A program made the translations under genes and the position numbers. 64,000 bases of DNA from Owenia fusiformis (taxonomy: Eukaryota > Annelida > Polychaeta > Sabellida > Oweniidae), in NCBI GenBank assembly GCA_903813345.2, contig CAIIXF020000003.1, positions 3,438,109 through 3,502,108 of the forward strand, in the 5' to 3' direction. Within the stretch, counting starts at the first letter, position 1, and every line of letters begins with the position of its first letter. This document shows positions 34,080 through 45,299 of the stretch, one piece after another. The notes beneath the pieces are model-generated. The model was given only the letters and a program-made list of their open reading frames with translations. It was not told the DNA's origin and did not search any database.

Positions 34080-36200
34080 AGTCAAGTTGCAGGTTATAAT
34101 TTTGCACAAAACTTAATAGTAACACTTTAATTAGACAAAATATATATACTTTTTTCAATATTGTTTTAGAAACTTTCCTTGATATAACTACGGTATGATA
34201 TTGAGCGGTCTAAGAAAATGTCGCATATGCTTTTTTGTTCCAACAAGGTTGAGAAAGATCTTTAATTTATTTTCTCAAAAATTGAATTCAGTTCTTCATA
34301 TATCGATACCAATTCTCACAGGTACATGTAAGTATCGAAAGATTTGACGGAGCGTGCCTCTTATATTCGTATACCAAAGAAGATAACCTACTCAATGCAA
34401 TGGGTATAACATTTCCAGGCAACCTTCAATTCTGCTTGAGGGTGTAAAAGCTGAAAACGAAGCCAGAGCACCATACCCTAAAATGTTCCATTTCTTTATT
34501 AACTTTTTAATGGCACGATAAAGTGACTTTATGATATGTACATATGTTTTCAGTATTTTGAAGGTATAAATAAGATCTGGATGTGTGTGGTCTTTTTAAT
34601 TTTTTCATAAAAGATAAGTTCTAATTTGTGTCCCCTGTGATAGAGCGGTTTCAAATGTGTGAACAACCGTTAAGAAATTTAGAATTTAAGATTCGTTATA
34701 TACTAGTATCTTTTCCTTCACGCTAGGTTAGGGAACGTGTCAAACCTCTTTCCGAATTATGACAAGTATTCCTCTAAAGTGTTAATGTAAAATATGTTTT
34801 ATAAATCAATATATCTCACATTTGAAACTGCTCCGTCACAGCGGACAAAACATTAAAACATTATTTTTTGAAAAAAAATAAAAAAGAACACATACATCGA
34901 GATCTCATTCATAAAATTAAAACTAAAACGTAAAACGTGAAACTGCTCCGTCATACGAGACAAAAAAATGTAATCATTATTTTTTATAAAAAATTAAAAA
35001 GCCACAATACATCTTTAATATGTCAATTGTTAATTGTCAATTATGTCTTTAGAATATTAGAATATACAACAAGAAATTTCAAACCACAATGAGCTAATTT
35101 ATTTTCCATTCCATTTTATTAAACCAAATATTTGAAAATGTAAGATGGGTTTACCCTAATGACGGCAGCAGCAGTCTTATTTGGAATGTAAAAAATATCG
35201 ACCTTCGACCTGCACCTTCGGCCTACTATCTATTGTAAGCTTAATACTTTTTACTGTTGAGGATCGGATATTTTTTAATACCCTCTATATTTTGATTCCC
35301 ACCTTTGAATAATTCAAAAATATGTGTTGCTAAAATGATCCCACCAAAAATATTTGTTGCTAAAATGATCCCACTTTAGCTAGTTCTTCAGAAATGTATT
35401 GAAAACGCCAAAGACGCCAAAGACGGTTCTTGAACGGACATTCGATCCAGGTCGTTGTGTTCAACTTTCGACGATACGATCGATATTGCTACAGACGGTG
35501 AATACAACCATATAAATTAGTATAAAATGACACAATTCAGGTATATCTGTCGCTTCACTTATAAAAGCGTACCTGCATTATTTAAATGCAAATATGAACA
35601 TATTAACTAAAAATATGTTTGTTATTTATGATTGAGACTTAGTTTCAACAAATTCCATGTCTTTGAAGCTGGGTTTTATTTTATATCTTTCCTTTATACA
35701 GAATGGTAAAAGCGGCAAGCTTATTTCCCCATATCTTTGTCATTTGGGGAAATTACTCCTTGATTTAAGCAGAAGCTTTATTCTCAACTTTCGTATTACG
35801 AAACACCTTTTGAAAGTTCAGGTCGATCGAGTCGAATCATTTGGCTTGGAACTTGTAGACTAGACATTACAGACAATATTTTAGGATGACACTTTTAAAA
35901 TGGCTGCCTTCACAAATACCCGGAATGCCAAAATTAATAAATTCTAGACTTTCATACTAAGGACAGACAGACGAGATTTCAGTACAAAAGTAAAAAAAAA
36001 ACGGTCCTCAAGGGATTGATGAGCATGAGGACAACATATGAGCAATCGTGTAACTAAGAAATCAAAAATTATCGCGCATGTTTTCATACAATTCAAAAAT
36101 ATTAATCAGAATAATGGGATATACAACAAGAAATTTAAAACCACCCAGAGTTTATTCATTTTCCTTTCATTTTATCAAGCCGAATATTTGAAAATTTGAT
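34080..36200. repeat. Gene-free spacer before gene 6
   Basis: Third copy of the spacer. It contains the GCTCCGTCACAGCGGACAAA inverted pair (about 34,345-34,855) and the 30-bp duplication. It lacks about 250 bp around 35,770 and about 180 bp around 36,105 that the copy before gene 8 retains. The frame at 35,657-35,863 is not convincing. Confidence 0.6.
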
Positions 36201-36235
36201 TGATGTAATGTTCTTGATTTCTTTAGCTGAGATTT

Positions 36236-38307
36236 CTAGCACTTAGGTTTACATTCCGTGTTGTCGGTTGTTCCACTCCTACAGCACCTTTCACCTTCAG
36301 GGCACCCTCCACATTGCTCTGGTGGAACTTCATGATCAGTAATGCTTTGTCCAATAGACCTCTATTTGTATGAAATACTTAGGATCACAATATGTTGAAT
36401 GAAAATATATAAAATTATGTCATTATATTATATAGCAAACCTACTTAGTTTTCTTACTCTTACTTTTGCTTATCTAAGAGCGCAATGCCTAGACCCCTGT
36501 ACTACACCTTCATGAATGAATATGTCCCAATTGAAAAATAAAACTAATTACCAACTTATTACCAACTAATTTACAACTAATTATCAACAATTCTGCTGGC
36601 AATTGGAATTAAAGTTAAGCGTTAATTAAATCAATGATAATTATGGCCTAATTATCAGTAGCAAGTTCAACGTAAATTAACTTACAAAAATGCTGGTTTA
36701 TGATTTTTAGTTGATAATTAATGTAATAAATGTTTGAGGGTGATAGTTAGTGGTAAATTAAAACATTTTTGGTCTGAAGTAGATTATTGGTTGATAGTTA
36801 ACATAAAGGATGATTTTAATGATAATTAGTCGTAAATTAGGCCCATGATTTAGAAATACAAACCCCCTAAATTAAATTTCAAGATGGTGGAAAAAGAAAA
36901 CATGTGAGAGATATTTCTCTCATAAAATTGAGAATTACAACGTGAATGGTGCGTATACTACCATGAAATTTGGTCAACATTATCATAAGGGTATGTAGAA
37001 CATGAATACAATGTATGTTAAATCTTATTCACACTTCTGTCTAAATTGTTTATGAATTTAAAAATCTTTTTGAATCAGATCATATAATATTAATCCTAGA
37101 ATGCAATTTAGGTACTAACATGGGTTATCTATACTTCACAAGTAATCCAAATGTGCTCTTCTAAATAATGATTGTTAGATCAAAGACATTTCAAAACATA
37201 TTTTTGATTATATCTGTTACATCCTTATTATGTAACATTATAGTCTAATGTTTGTGTTCTGATTTTAGTTGTTGATGGCAATAATGATGTCTTCACATGC
37301 TTTTCATGAATCTTAAAAATTTGCAAAATAGAATTAAAAAAGAGGGGGAGAAACCCCAGGGTTCAAAGATGACATACGCTTATAATGTAAATCTGTATTG
37401 AGATGACATCGTCGCTGATTGGTTTAGCGAGTCGATCGTTGATTGGTTTAAATCTAGGTCAATTTGAAAACTTTAAAAACCAAGATGGAGGGTACGTTTT
37501 CGACAAAAGAAGGTGTGCGAAGGAGGAAATCTTATGTCATCAATTGAATCATGGGGTTTTCCCTCCTCTTGCTGTGAAATTTCAATAGTTCAAGTTCAAT
37601 GTTGTCTGTTCTGAAAGATCCTAATTAAGATGAATATTCCGTCACAAAATAGTTCAAGATGAAGCAAAAATCTCCGAGTGAAGGGAAGCAAAAAAGAAGC
37701 GATTCATTTTTGAGATGTCACAAATCTGACTTAAACCTAACTTTCAACTAATTATCAATAGTAAGTTAGGTGATAATTAGAGATTAACTTACATCAAACT
37801 TACAACTAACTTTCAACTAATTAACGTAAATAGCTCATTTGCATATTGATGGTAGTTAATCGTTAATTAAGTTGCAAATTAAGCGTTAATTAAGTTGATA
37901 ATTAGCTCATTTGCATGTGAATTTTTACACCTAACTTTCAACTAATTATCAATAGTAAGTTATGTGATAATTGGAGATGATTTTCCATAGGCTTTTTTCA
38001 ATTGGGGTTATATCTTAAGTAGTACCAAAGAAAAGATTGTGTAAAATATTGAAATTAATATTCTCATCTCAAATTGTCCCGAATGTACCCTGTGCAACCT
38101 CAAAAAGTAATTGAGATATCTGATCCCCTCGTCATGTTTCTTCTTTTATAGAAAGCATCGCGTGAAATCATGTCAGGGAGAAAGGTGCGCGTGCATATAC
38201 ATATGTACGTACCATCCCCATTCAGTTCCAACCATCTGTAAACCTGATACACTCGATACACTTGCAGTGACAACCATTAATCCCAAAATCCATTTAAAAG
38301 ATTGCAT
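36236..38307 (-). CDS. Small secreted six-cysteine peptide, gene 6 (intron carries a TE)
   Basis: Exon 1 is 38,307-38,213 (95 nt; signal peptide MQSFKWILGLMVVTASVSS) with donor GATG|GTACGT. The cysteine exon is 36,359-36,236 (124 nt), preceded by AAATAGAG. Total 219 nt predicts 72 residues. All six cysteines are present with the standard spacing; the core reads GERCC and TTDNTE, so it is more diverged than genes 1, 2, 4 and 7. The linker is two residues longer (an ATGATC insertion). The first acceptor used by genes 1 and 7 has decayed here. The 1853-bp intron is long because of a 1482-bp inverted-repeat element (36,526-38,007). Whether splicing still works is the main doubt. Confidence 0.7.
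36526..38007. mobile_element. 1.48-kb inverted-repeat element in gene 6 intron
   Basis: Left end CCCAATTGAAAAA, right end TTTTTTCAATTGGGG. The interior is full of ACTAATTATCAAC / TTGATAATTAGT-type words on both strands, concentrated near the ends. The intron of gene 8 lacks it and reads ATGAATATG directly into TTATATCT, so the insertion is clean, with at most one or two duplicated T. No transposase frame is recognised; the 61-codon frame at 37,403-37,588 is unremarkable. Class unknown. Confidence 0.75.
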
Positions 38308-38469
38308 CCTGTAGTCTGAATATTAAAAAATTGTTTAACATTTTGAAACAATCTTAAAAGCATTACATGATGTTCTCAAACTTGTAGAAAGGTTGATTTA
38401 GTTTTTATTATTTCTTACCCCTGCAACATTTAATGACAAGCATAATTCAGCCCAAAAGAATATAGCTTG

Positions 38470-39720
38470 TTCAACAGCATGAAGTACCCCAACCTCACGA
38501 GACGGCGTTATGGTAAAATTGTTGCTGTTATCCCATTAAGTAACGCACGGCGGACGTTTTACACCCAAAGTAATGGATTATTGCAGTGTGGACAAAATAA
38601 ACAAATCCCCAGGGATTTATTTGTTTTCCGATATAATTATTTTTTGCGATTTTTCCATCGCAAATTGAGTGAAACTTAATAGCACGTGAAGAACACCTTG
38701 AGTACAGGATATCTTATTATCGTATGATCTGTAAAATGAAGCAGTATTCCTGTAAAGTGTTGTTGTAAAATATATTTTATTAATCAATATATCTCAAATT
38801 TGAAACTGCTCCCTCACAGCGGACAAAACATTAAAGATCTAATAGCAAAGGTTTTGCAAAAATGAATCAATGTAGTATAAAACAAATGTATGTATAATGA
38901 AGAAATAAATATACAATGAAAAAAATAGATACGTGCTTGTAATATTGGTATTAACTTATGATTAAAAAGTGTCACTATCTCTTTCATTTTTCAACAAATA
39001 TAGGCTCACGTGACATGTGACGCGGGGCAGGCAATTTTGATCTATCGTAGACCATATCAGTATCAAATTGCCGATATTTCAACCTCTGGTCACGCCCACT
39101 TTCATAGTTATCAATGAATCATTTACTACGACTACTATATTCATTTAGGAGGCGTGTAAAGTTAACCAATCAGAAAGACAATTGTTCTATATATGGCAGT
39201 TCATTAACATATTCAGTGCTTACTAATGTTTTTCGCGTCATGACAACATGAGGGAACGTGAGTAGTAACCAATCAAGATGCCGTATTTTATCACGTGAGT
39301 TCAGAGTGACAAGTACACGCGTACGACATGAAGTCTGAGCTGATCGCGATGTTGAACAATTTCTTCTCGGAATTTGTCTAGAGAAATCAGCGATTCTAAA
39401 TTAAGGTAGGATCTGCCATTTCTTCCTGTACAAGTTATAACTTATCTCTAATGAATACTAAAATTTTGGATGAAGATATTAAGCATACGTTTAAATACGA
39501 AGCGATTAATTTGACGATCTGATTTTGCAATTTACAATGGCCAATTTACAGCAAGTCTGCGTGTTTTTGACAAGAGATAGCCAAGTCTTGTATCTAAATG
39601 CTTGTTAAGCCTTACTCAAAAACAAGATGCAATGGTTTTATGGATCTACTGCATCTTTATATAGTCATTGGATCAAAAGGTGCATGAAATCGGCAATCTC
39701 GACATTTTCCAATGCGTGAC
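38470..39720. other. Non-coding part of E1 with promoter-like module
   Basis: The CTCCCTCACAGCGGACAAAACATT arm appears near 38,806. At 39,029-39,072 GGCAATTTTGAT pairs with ATCAAATTGCC. The stretch 39,140-39,405 looks promoter-like: CCAATCAG (about 39,160), TATATATGG (about 39,188), a second CCAATCA and CACGTGAG, then an ATG at 39,328 opening a 17-codon frame that stops at 39,381, and a donor-like AAG|GTAGGA at 39,405. It could be the 5' end of a decayed gene or transposon. I cannot identify it. Confidence 0.3.
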
Positions 39721-40210
39721 AGAGCTGAACAGAGTGTAACAATGCACAACAGAGCTTGGCAATCGTATCAGAGCCTGATTTAAAGCGTCATTATCGCATC
39801 AAAGCGTAATAATGCTTATCAAAGCTTATCAAAGCGTGATTTCGAGCGTAACAAAGCGGGATCAAAGCGTGAGGAACCTATCAGAGCTATGTTAAGCTTT
39901 CCTACGCTTTGGATCAAGCTTTTCTGAGCTTTGTTACGGTTTGTTAAGCTTTGATACGCTCTCGGGGCTTTAATCAATTCGTAACAGAGCGCCCAAAATT
40001 TTAAAACAGTTTAAAATTTTTTGGCGCTCTTGCCGAATATCCCGCTTTACTTTGAGCTTTTCTACGACCTATTACGACCCCGAGGCTTTAATCAAGCTTT
40101 GTTACGCTTTGGTGCCGCTTTAAAGCGCCATCAAAGCGCCGTTGGTATGAAGAAAAATGACAGAAATGACGGCGCTTTGCTCGCCGATTTAAAGCGTGGC
40201 ATTCGCCGTT
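39720..40210. repeat. 10-11-bp phased AAAGCG motif array
   Basis: The degenerate word ATCAAAGCGT occurs repeatedly at spacings of about 10-12 bp (for example near 39,801, 39,811, 39,821, 39,831, 39,843, 39,853 and 39,864). From about 39,895 the words are inverted (ACGCTTTG, AAGCTTTG) through about 39,960 and around 40,100, then direct again (AAAGCGCC, AAAGCGTGG) near 40,120-40,200. The frame starting at 40,021 begins with TTG, not ATG, and I do not call it a gene. Copy 2 is near 56,680-57,165. Confidence 0.6.
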
Positions 40211-40377
40211 GGTGTGAACATAGCTTAAGGGTGCATTGGCGTTAACATGGGATTGACTATTGACTTAGCATCAGGATAACATCAAGTATGTCACGATGGG
40301 GATACATATAGTTTATCCCATACTTGGACGTGTTACGGGTACATAAAGCCGGTTTGTAAAAACTTATATTTTCATCA

Positions 40378-40435
40378 GCGGGCAGATATAGCTTTACGTC
40401 CCGCTCCGAGCGAGCAGATATAGTATATCTGCCCG
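40378..40435. repeat. Perfect-arm hairpin AGCGGGCAGATATA
   Basis: AGCGGGCAGATATA at the left pairs with TATATCTGCCCGCT at the right, across a spacer containing CCCGCTCCGAGCGAG. It is followed by CTACGTCAT (CRE-like) and ATTGGTT (CCAAT box inverted), then ATGGAGAAAAACGC, opening a short frame that ends at about 40,571. Probably the end of a non-autonomous element. Confidence 0.5.
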
Positions 40436-40729
40436 CTACGTCATAATCGCTGTTCCCGTATTGGTTCTTTTTTGTAACGTTCGCATACTGTAAACGACAA
40501 TGGAGAAAAACGCAGACAATCGCGATCTATTTGATGCTTTAAAGAAGGGAAGGAGCAGTATGCCCCGTTAATAATCAAAGATTTGAACAGGAAAATCCGG
40601 CTACGGACAAGAATACAAAACTGGACATGGATATCTTAAAATAATTCCACGGTTGGTTGCAAAGTTTCTGAACTTTGGCCAATTGAACAATGTGATTGAT
40701 ATGGGATAAACAGATCATCCTATAGTCGG

Positions 40730-40839
40730 TTCAGGATATTGGGATTATCCCTTGGCCAATATAATATATCTACCCTCGGGACCTACGGCCCTCGGGCAGA
40801 TATATTATATTGGCCTCGGGATAATCCCAATATCCTGAA
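40730..40839. repeat. Giant near-perfect palindrome
   Basis: Arms of about 50 bp: TTCAGGATATTGGGATTATC...GGCCAATATAATATATCT.CCCTCGGG pairs with its inverse ending GATAATCCCAATATCCTGAA, around a loop of about 8 bases. Weaker pairing extends outward (CCTATAG / TATAGG). Only a few mismatches. In copy E2 the left outer arm is lost. Confidence 0.8.
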
Positions 40840-40869
40840 CCTCATATAGGATAATCTCTATATACGTAT

Positions 40870-42298
40870 ATATATTTTTAATAAACCTCCAAAGAAAGGG
40901 ATTGCACAGTAAAACATCGTTCTTTTTTATATTCATACGTTCGGAAAATGACAAATGGACTATTGGTAAGTGGTAAAAATATGAATTGATCAGTGAGAAT
41001 TCACAAATTCAAACATGCTTGTAAAAAACTCGGATATAAATTGAAAAGCCACTTATTTCAAGAAGCTTGTTTTTCATTGTCATCGCCTCCACTGACATAA
41101 TTGTCACATCCTTTAATGTGTGTTGATGTAGTGCATTTTTGTTCCATAGGCTCATTGACACTTTACGTATAACATGACTTTAACTCCTGACCTTAAATCC
41201 TTTGCAATTGATCGTCCACCAAACCGTTCACCTTAAAACAGTTTTCCATTGCTTAAAATGGCTGAAACAAAAAAAATTGTTTATTGTTTTATCATTCGAA
41301 AATATAATGCCTTTAATCTAAAATCCACCAGCATACTTTTTGATCGTTTCGGTTATGTATAACTTTGATATCTAGATCAATCATGAATTTAAGGTATTTT
41401 GTTTGCTAATGAACGCGTTGTTGTCGGGGCCGTAGCCAGGATCAAAATTTTGGCGAGATAAGTTTTCAGCCGAACTTTTAAAAGAAAATGAACAATGCGA
41501 TTCCCTCTCCCACACGTCTTTTAGAATTCAAACTTAACCAGTAAATATGTTTATTTTGATCTGATATCAAGATTGTATGTGTAAATTTGTGATTGAAGTT
41601 GCTATTTTGAAGGTGGAAAGATATGCAAAATTGCAAGAAACATGTCCGGCTAACCTACTAATATACCAATATATTAATAATACCTTAAAGAGTTATGTTG
41701 AAAACCTAATCAATTTTACAGTATCATAAAATTATATCAAGCCATTAAAAAGTTATAAAAAATAAATTGTACATTAGTTGGCTTGGAACCATGGCGCCGT
41801 TTTCTATATAGCTTTTACGCATAGTGTTATTGGACGAAACATATGAGTTAAAAAATGGCATACTCTGTCAAAGCAGACAGACCTTTTTATCTCTGGTTAG
41901 CTGTTAGTCGACCTAAATCGGAGGAAATATTTCACCTTGCATGTTTATCCTGCTTTAAAGACAGAATAGCTGTAGAGGGGATTATTATGGGGAAACAAGA
42001 ACAAAAAAGGGGCGTAACAGGCGCTATATACGCTCGTGGTATCATGGATTTTAATTCCTACATAAAAATTCCTGGCTCCTTACAGCTATGTCAAGACAAT
42101 ATGTTACTCTCTTGTGCAAATGTTCGTCGAGAATACTGAATGCGGGATGCCGCATATCACACCTTGCTACGTTGTCAATATAAGGGTTATAAGACAATGT
42201 GTCATCTATTAAAATGAAATACCGTAGATACAAAGTGCGAATTTGTTTGAGCCGAATCCCGATCCGGCATGCAGAAAAAACAGTTTTAAGGTAGCCCT
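40870..42298. other. E1-specific stretch, no clear gene
   Basis: Mostly absent from E2. A 94-codon frame at 41,855-42,139 starts in sequence that resembles the arm of the CTCTGTCACAGCGGA inverted repeat and has no motif I can place. It could be a transposon-derived fragment. Nothing else is seen. Confidence 0.4.
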
Positions 42299-42688
42299 CA
42301 CTCTTAAAAAATATTACTCGAATTTCCTTATATTGAGAACTTGCACTACTCATTATAAGTAAAAAATTACTTAAATAATCTTGAACTACTGAATAATTTT
42401 AAGTAATTCAAAGTAATTACAAGCAATTATAAGTAATTTAAAACAATAATTAAAAAAAATTAAAATGACTTCACAGGCATTCTGAATTTATGGTGAATTT
42501 ACTAATGCAAGGAGAGAAATTGAAATACTTACTGTAGTAATTGTAATACTCATTTACATAATGAAGCAATTAAAAAACTCAAAATGACAATATAAGTAAA
42601 ACCTAAGTAAAATGAAGTAAAACTTAGTATTTAACTTTAAGTAATTTTTATACTTGGGAAATACTCAAGTAATTCATTTTTAAGAGTG
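42299..42688. mobile_element. AT-rich MITE with CACTCTTAAAAA ends, copy 1
   Basis: Left end CACTCTTAAAAAATATTACT pairs with right end AGTAATTCATTTTTAAGAGTG (imperfectly), and the match continues as CGAATTTCC / GGAAATACTCA. The interior is rich in AAGTAATTA-type words. Copy 2 is at 57,711-58,100. Confidence 0.6.
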
Positions 42689-43288
42689 CTATTCTTAATA
42701 GAATTCCCAAATGTCCAAGATATCTTTGAAATACCCTTTAAGACTGTACCCGATGCGTCAACTTCGACATCACTATTAACTTTTAACATTGTAATAACTA
42801 AATTCTGTTTACTTTCATGTTCTCCAAGGGAAAATCATTTCATGTTTTCTATCAAAAAGTAGATTTCTCTCCTAAATGATTTTTGCCTCGCTTCCCTCAT
42901 GTATCTATTTGATTTTTCCGAGAATTTTATTTGGCATGACTCGTCTGCCTAATGCCTCGTTAGGGTCATGTATATGACAGCGACATTAAATTAATGATAA
43001 GAGACTGCTAAAACAGGTATTTAAAGTAAAAACAAAAAATAGATTCAAAATAGAAATGATTTTCTAAAAGCTTAGTTAATGCCCGTGATATCTCCCAATA
43101 AAATAACAAAACAAGTCGTGTGCGGTTGGTTAGATGGCAGAAGCTTGTCTGTTAGACTGACTGGTCATCGCCGAGAAGGGTGTGAGTGTGGAAACCGCGA
43201 TCCCCGGGTAACGCTGGTCAGTCTAAGACGCTGCGTTTTTAAAAAACCCATTTACGCAACTCGACAGCCCCCGCCACCGATTTATTAA

Positions 43289-43670
43289 ATGCACCAGTGT
43301 TTTAGGCAGGCATGTGAAGTTTGTAACATGCATCAGTGTTTCAGGCAGGAATGTTTTATTTGTAACATGCACCAGTGTTTCAGGCAGGCATGTGAAGTTT
43401 GTAACATGCCCCAGTGTTTCGGGCAGGCATGTGAAGTTTGTAACATGCACGAGTGTTTCAGGCAGGAATATTTAATTTGTAACATGCACCAGTGTTTCAG
43501 GCAGGCATGTGAAGTTTGTAACATGCCCCAGTGTTTCGGGCAGGCATGTGAAGTTTGTAACATGCACGAGTGTTTCAGGCAGGCATGTGAAGTTTGTAAC
43601 AAGCACCAGTGTTTTAGGCAGGCATGTGAAGTTTTGTAACACGCACCAGTGTTTCAGGCAGGCATGTGGA
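43289..43670. repeat. 39-bp minisatellite, about 10 units, copy 1
   Basis: Unit ATGCACCAGTGTTTCAGGCA+GGCATGTGAAGTTTGTAAC (39 bp). Variants (CACCAG/CCCCAG/CACGAG; GGCATGTGAAGTT/GGAATGTTTTATT/GGAATATTTAATT) recur in a higher-order pattern. As 39 is a multiple of three, several frames stay open on both strands. The plus frame from 43,289 would give a 116-residue chain of 13-residue units (MHQCFRQACEVCN type), three Cys each. I favour a minisatellite, not a gene: no signal peptide, no splice sites, and equally long frames run antisense. Confidence 0.8.
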
Positions 43671-44389
43671 GACAACAAGAAGGCCCCTTCTTGGGGCAGG
43701 CCTATATTGACATGAATTCGTGCGCCCTTTCAAGGCAAGCATGAGTTATATGATCTGAAATAAAAAAAAAAGAAATAAGGGGTGGTGGTGGGTGGGGAAA
43801 AATTGTAATACAGTAAAAAACGTATGAATGATGGTATTGTAAGAATAATGAAAACGAGTATGTTAGTACTGGAATGTAACAGTGCCTTTCTCGATGTACA
43901 ATTACAATGTAACATCATAACAAACGGTTATTTATGTATGTTGTTGCATGTTTGGACAGATTTTAAAATATAGAGAAGTCGGTTTGTCACTCGTTTTAGT
44001 GGCGTTTTGGTCCCCCGATGTGAGAAGATGCAAATCTAGTGTACGTTATCAACTCGAATGTACGTTGTTCCATTGACCTTACTCAATTCATAGTTGACCC
44101 CAATGCAGGCATTGTGTTTTCAGAAGAAAGCGAATACAAAAGCGAATACACACAAAATTAAACATGGAATCTTTCAAGTATTCCCAAGATTATTTTTTAA
44201 AGCCTACATCACACCTGCATCATAATTTTTGCTTCAGATCAGTTAATAGTGACACCGTACATCTAAAGTGTACAACTGTATATTTTGTCACTGTACGTTG
44301 TCGATGGTAAGGCGTGTAAGAGCAGCGAAATGAAAAATCAGGCAAAACCGATGCTAACTTCAAAAGTTATCAATAAGATTCACACTTCA

Positions 44390-45000
44390 CACCATTCACA
44401 TCTTTGTCTGTGTTTTAATTCCTTGATTGACTTTCTTGGAATTATTATTGATAAAAACCTGAAATTTAAAGAGCACATAAAATCTGTGTTGAAACAAAGA
44501 TTGCTCGCGTTATTTGTTCTCTTTATCACATTAAACATCTACTTCAAATAGACAGTTTCAAAACAATTTACTACTCATTGATACACTCTCAATTAAATTA
44601 TTGCAACACAATCTGGGGTAACACATTTAAATCATTTTATGATTGTCTACATAAACTGCAGAAACAATTATTAAGGCTAGCTTTAAATAAGGATAAACTT
44701 TCTCACTCCACTCCCCCATTTAAAGATAAATATTTTTGATGTTAACAGATATTCTACTGGTCAGTTCATGTACAAAATCTTTAATAAACACCCAGTCTTC
44801 CAAAAGTCTATTTCAAGACTTGTTTGATATCAACATTAATGTTCATCATCATTACACAAGACAGTTGCATTATTTTCATATCCCTAAATGCTCTTAACTT
44901 TCCCTTCGTTATCTAGGTCCTAATCAAATGGAATGCTCTACCAGATGATATTAAAAAATGCTCCATTCTAAATATTTTTCACATCGTCGTATAAAAAACA
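44390..45000 (+). pseudogene. LINE reverse-transcriptase C-terminal remnant, copy 1
   Basis: Frame 1 reads FLGIIIDKNLKFKEHI, the segment that follows the RT catalytic core in non-LTR retrotransposons. After a frameshift near 44,490 the next frame reads YYSLIHSQLNYCNTIWG and LHKLQKQLLRL, and further on WNALPDDIK, all typical of the C-terminal region of CR1/L2/Jockey-like elements. Stops at about 44,738 and several later ones, plus the frameshift, make it dead. The catalytic domain itself is missing. Confidence 0.75.
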
Positions 45001-45299
45001 ACTCATCTATTGATAATAAACAATACCAATATTATAAGTTATTCAATGATTCTCACAATACCATAGCAAAGTGAAATTGAGACGTTCAAGGGAAAAATAT
45101 TTTCTGTATTTCACGGGAAACCATTAAATAACGTTATTTTCATTATTACTCAGATAACCCCACCCCAATCAAGTCTACTTCCTTGGCTTGGGACCAGACA
45201 AACAGATTAACCTTCTCACCTCATATATATTTTTGATTGATATTCCTACCTTGCGGGTTTGTTTGTATCTATTGTATTATAATACGGAACGTTTGATTT

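Larger units (their letters stand above)
25040..34080. repeat. Tandem unit U2 (gene 4 and psi5)
   Basis: Second copy of U1. A 30-bp duplication (AAAAATATTTGTTGCTAAAA...CCCACC, 26,079-26,138) is present here and in the spacers before genes 6 and 8, but is single before gene 2 (near 16,240). The spacers of genes 4, 6 and 8 are therefore closer to each other than to that of gene 2. Confidence 0.8.

Noticed and set aside
40021-40245. 74-codon frame present in both E1 and E2
   Set aside because: It starts with TTG, runs through the phased AAAGCG array, and is conserved only because the segment was recently duplicated.
43223-43715. Several overlapping cysteine-rich frames on both strands
   Set aside because: They follow from a 39-bp repeat, which keeps any stop-free frame open. 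No signal peptide or splice sites support a gene.
44285-44551. 88-codon ATG frame as a gene
   Set aside because: It is the start of a frameshifted LINE remnant whose homology continues in another frame.
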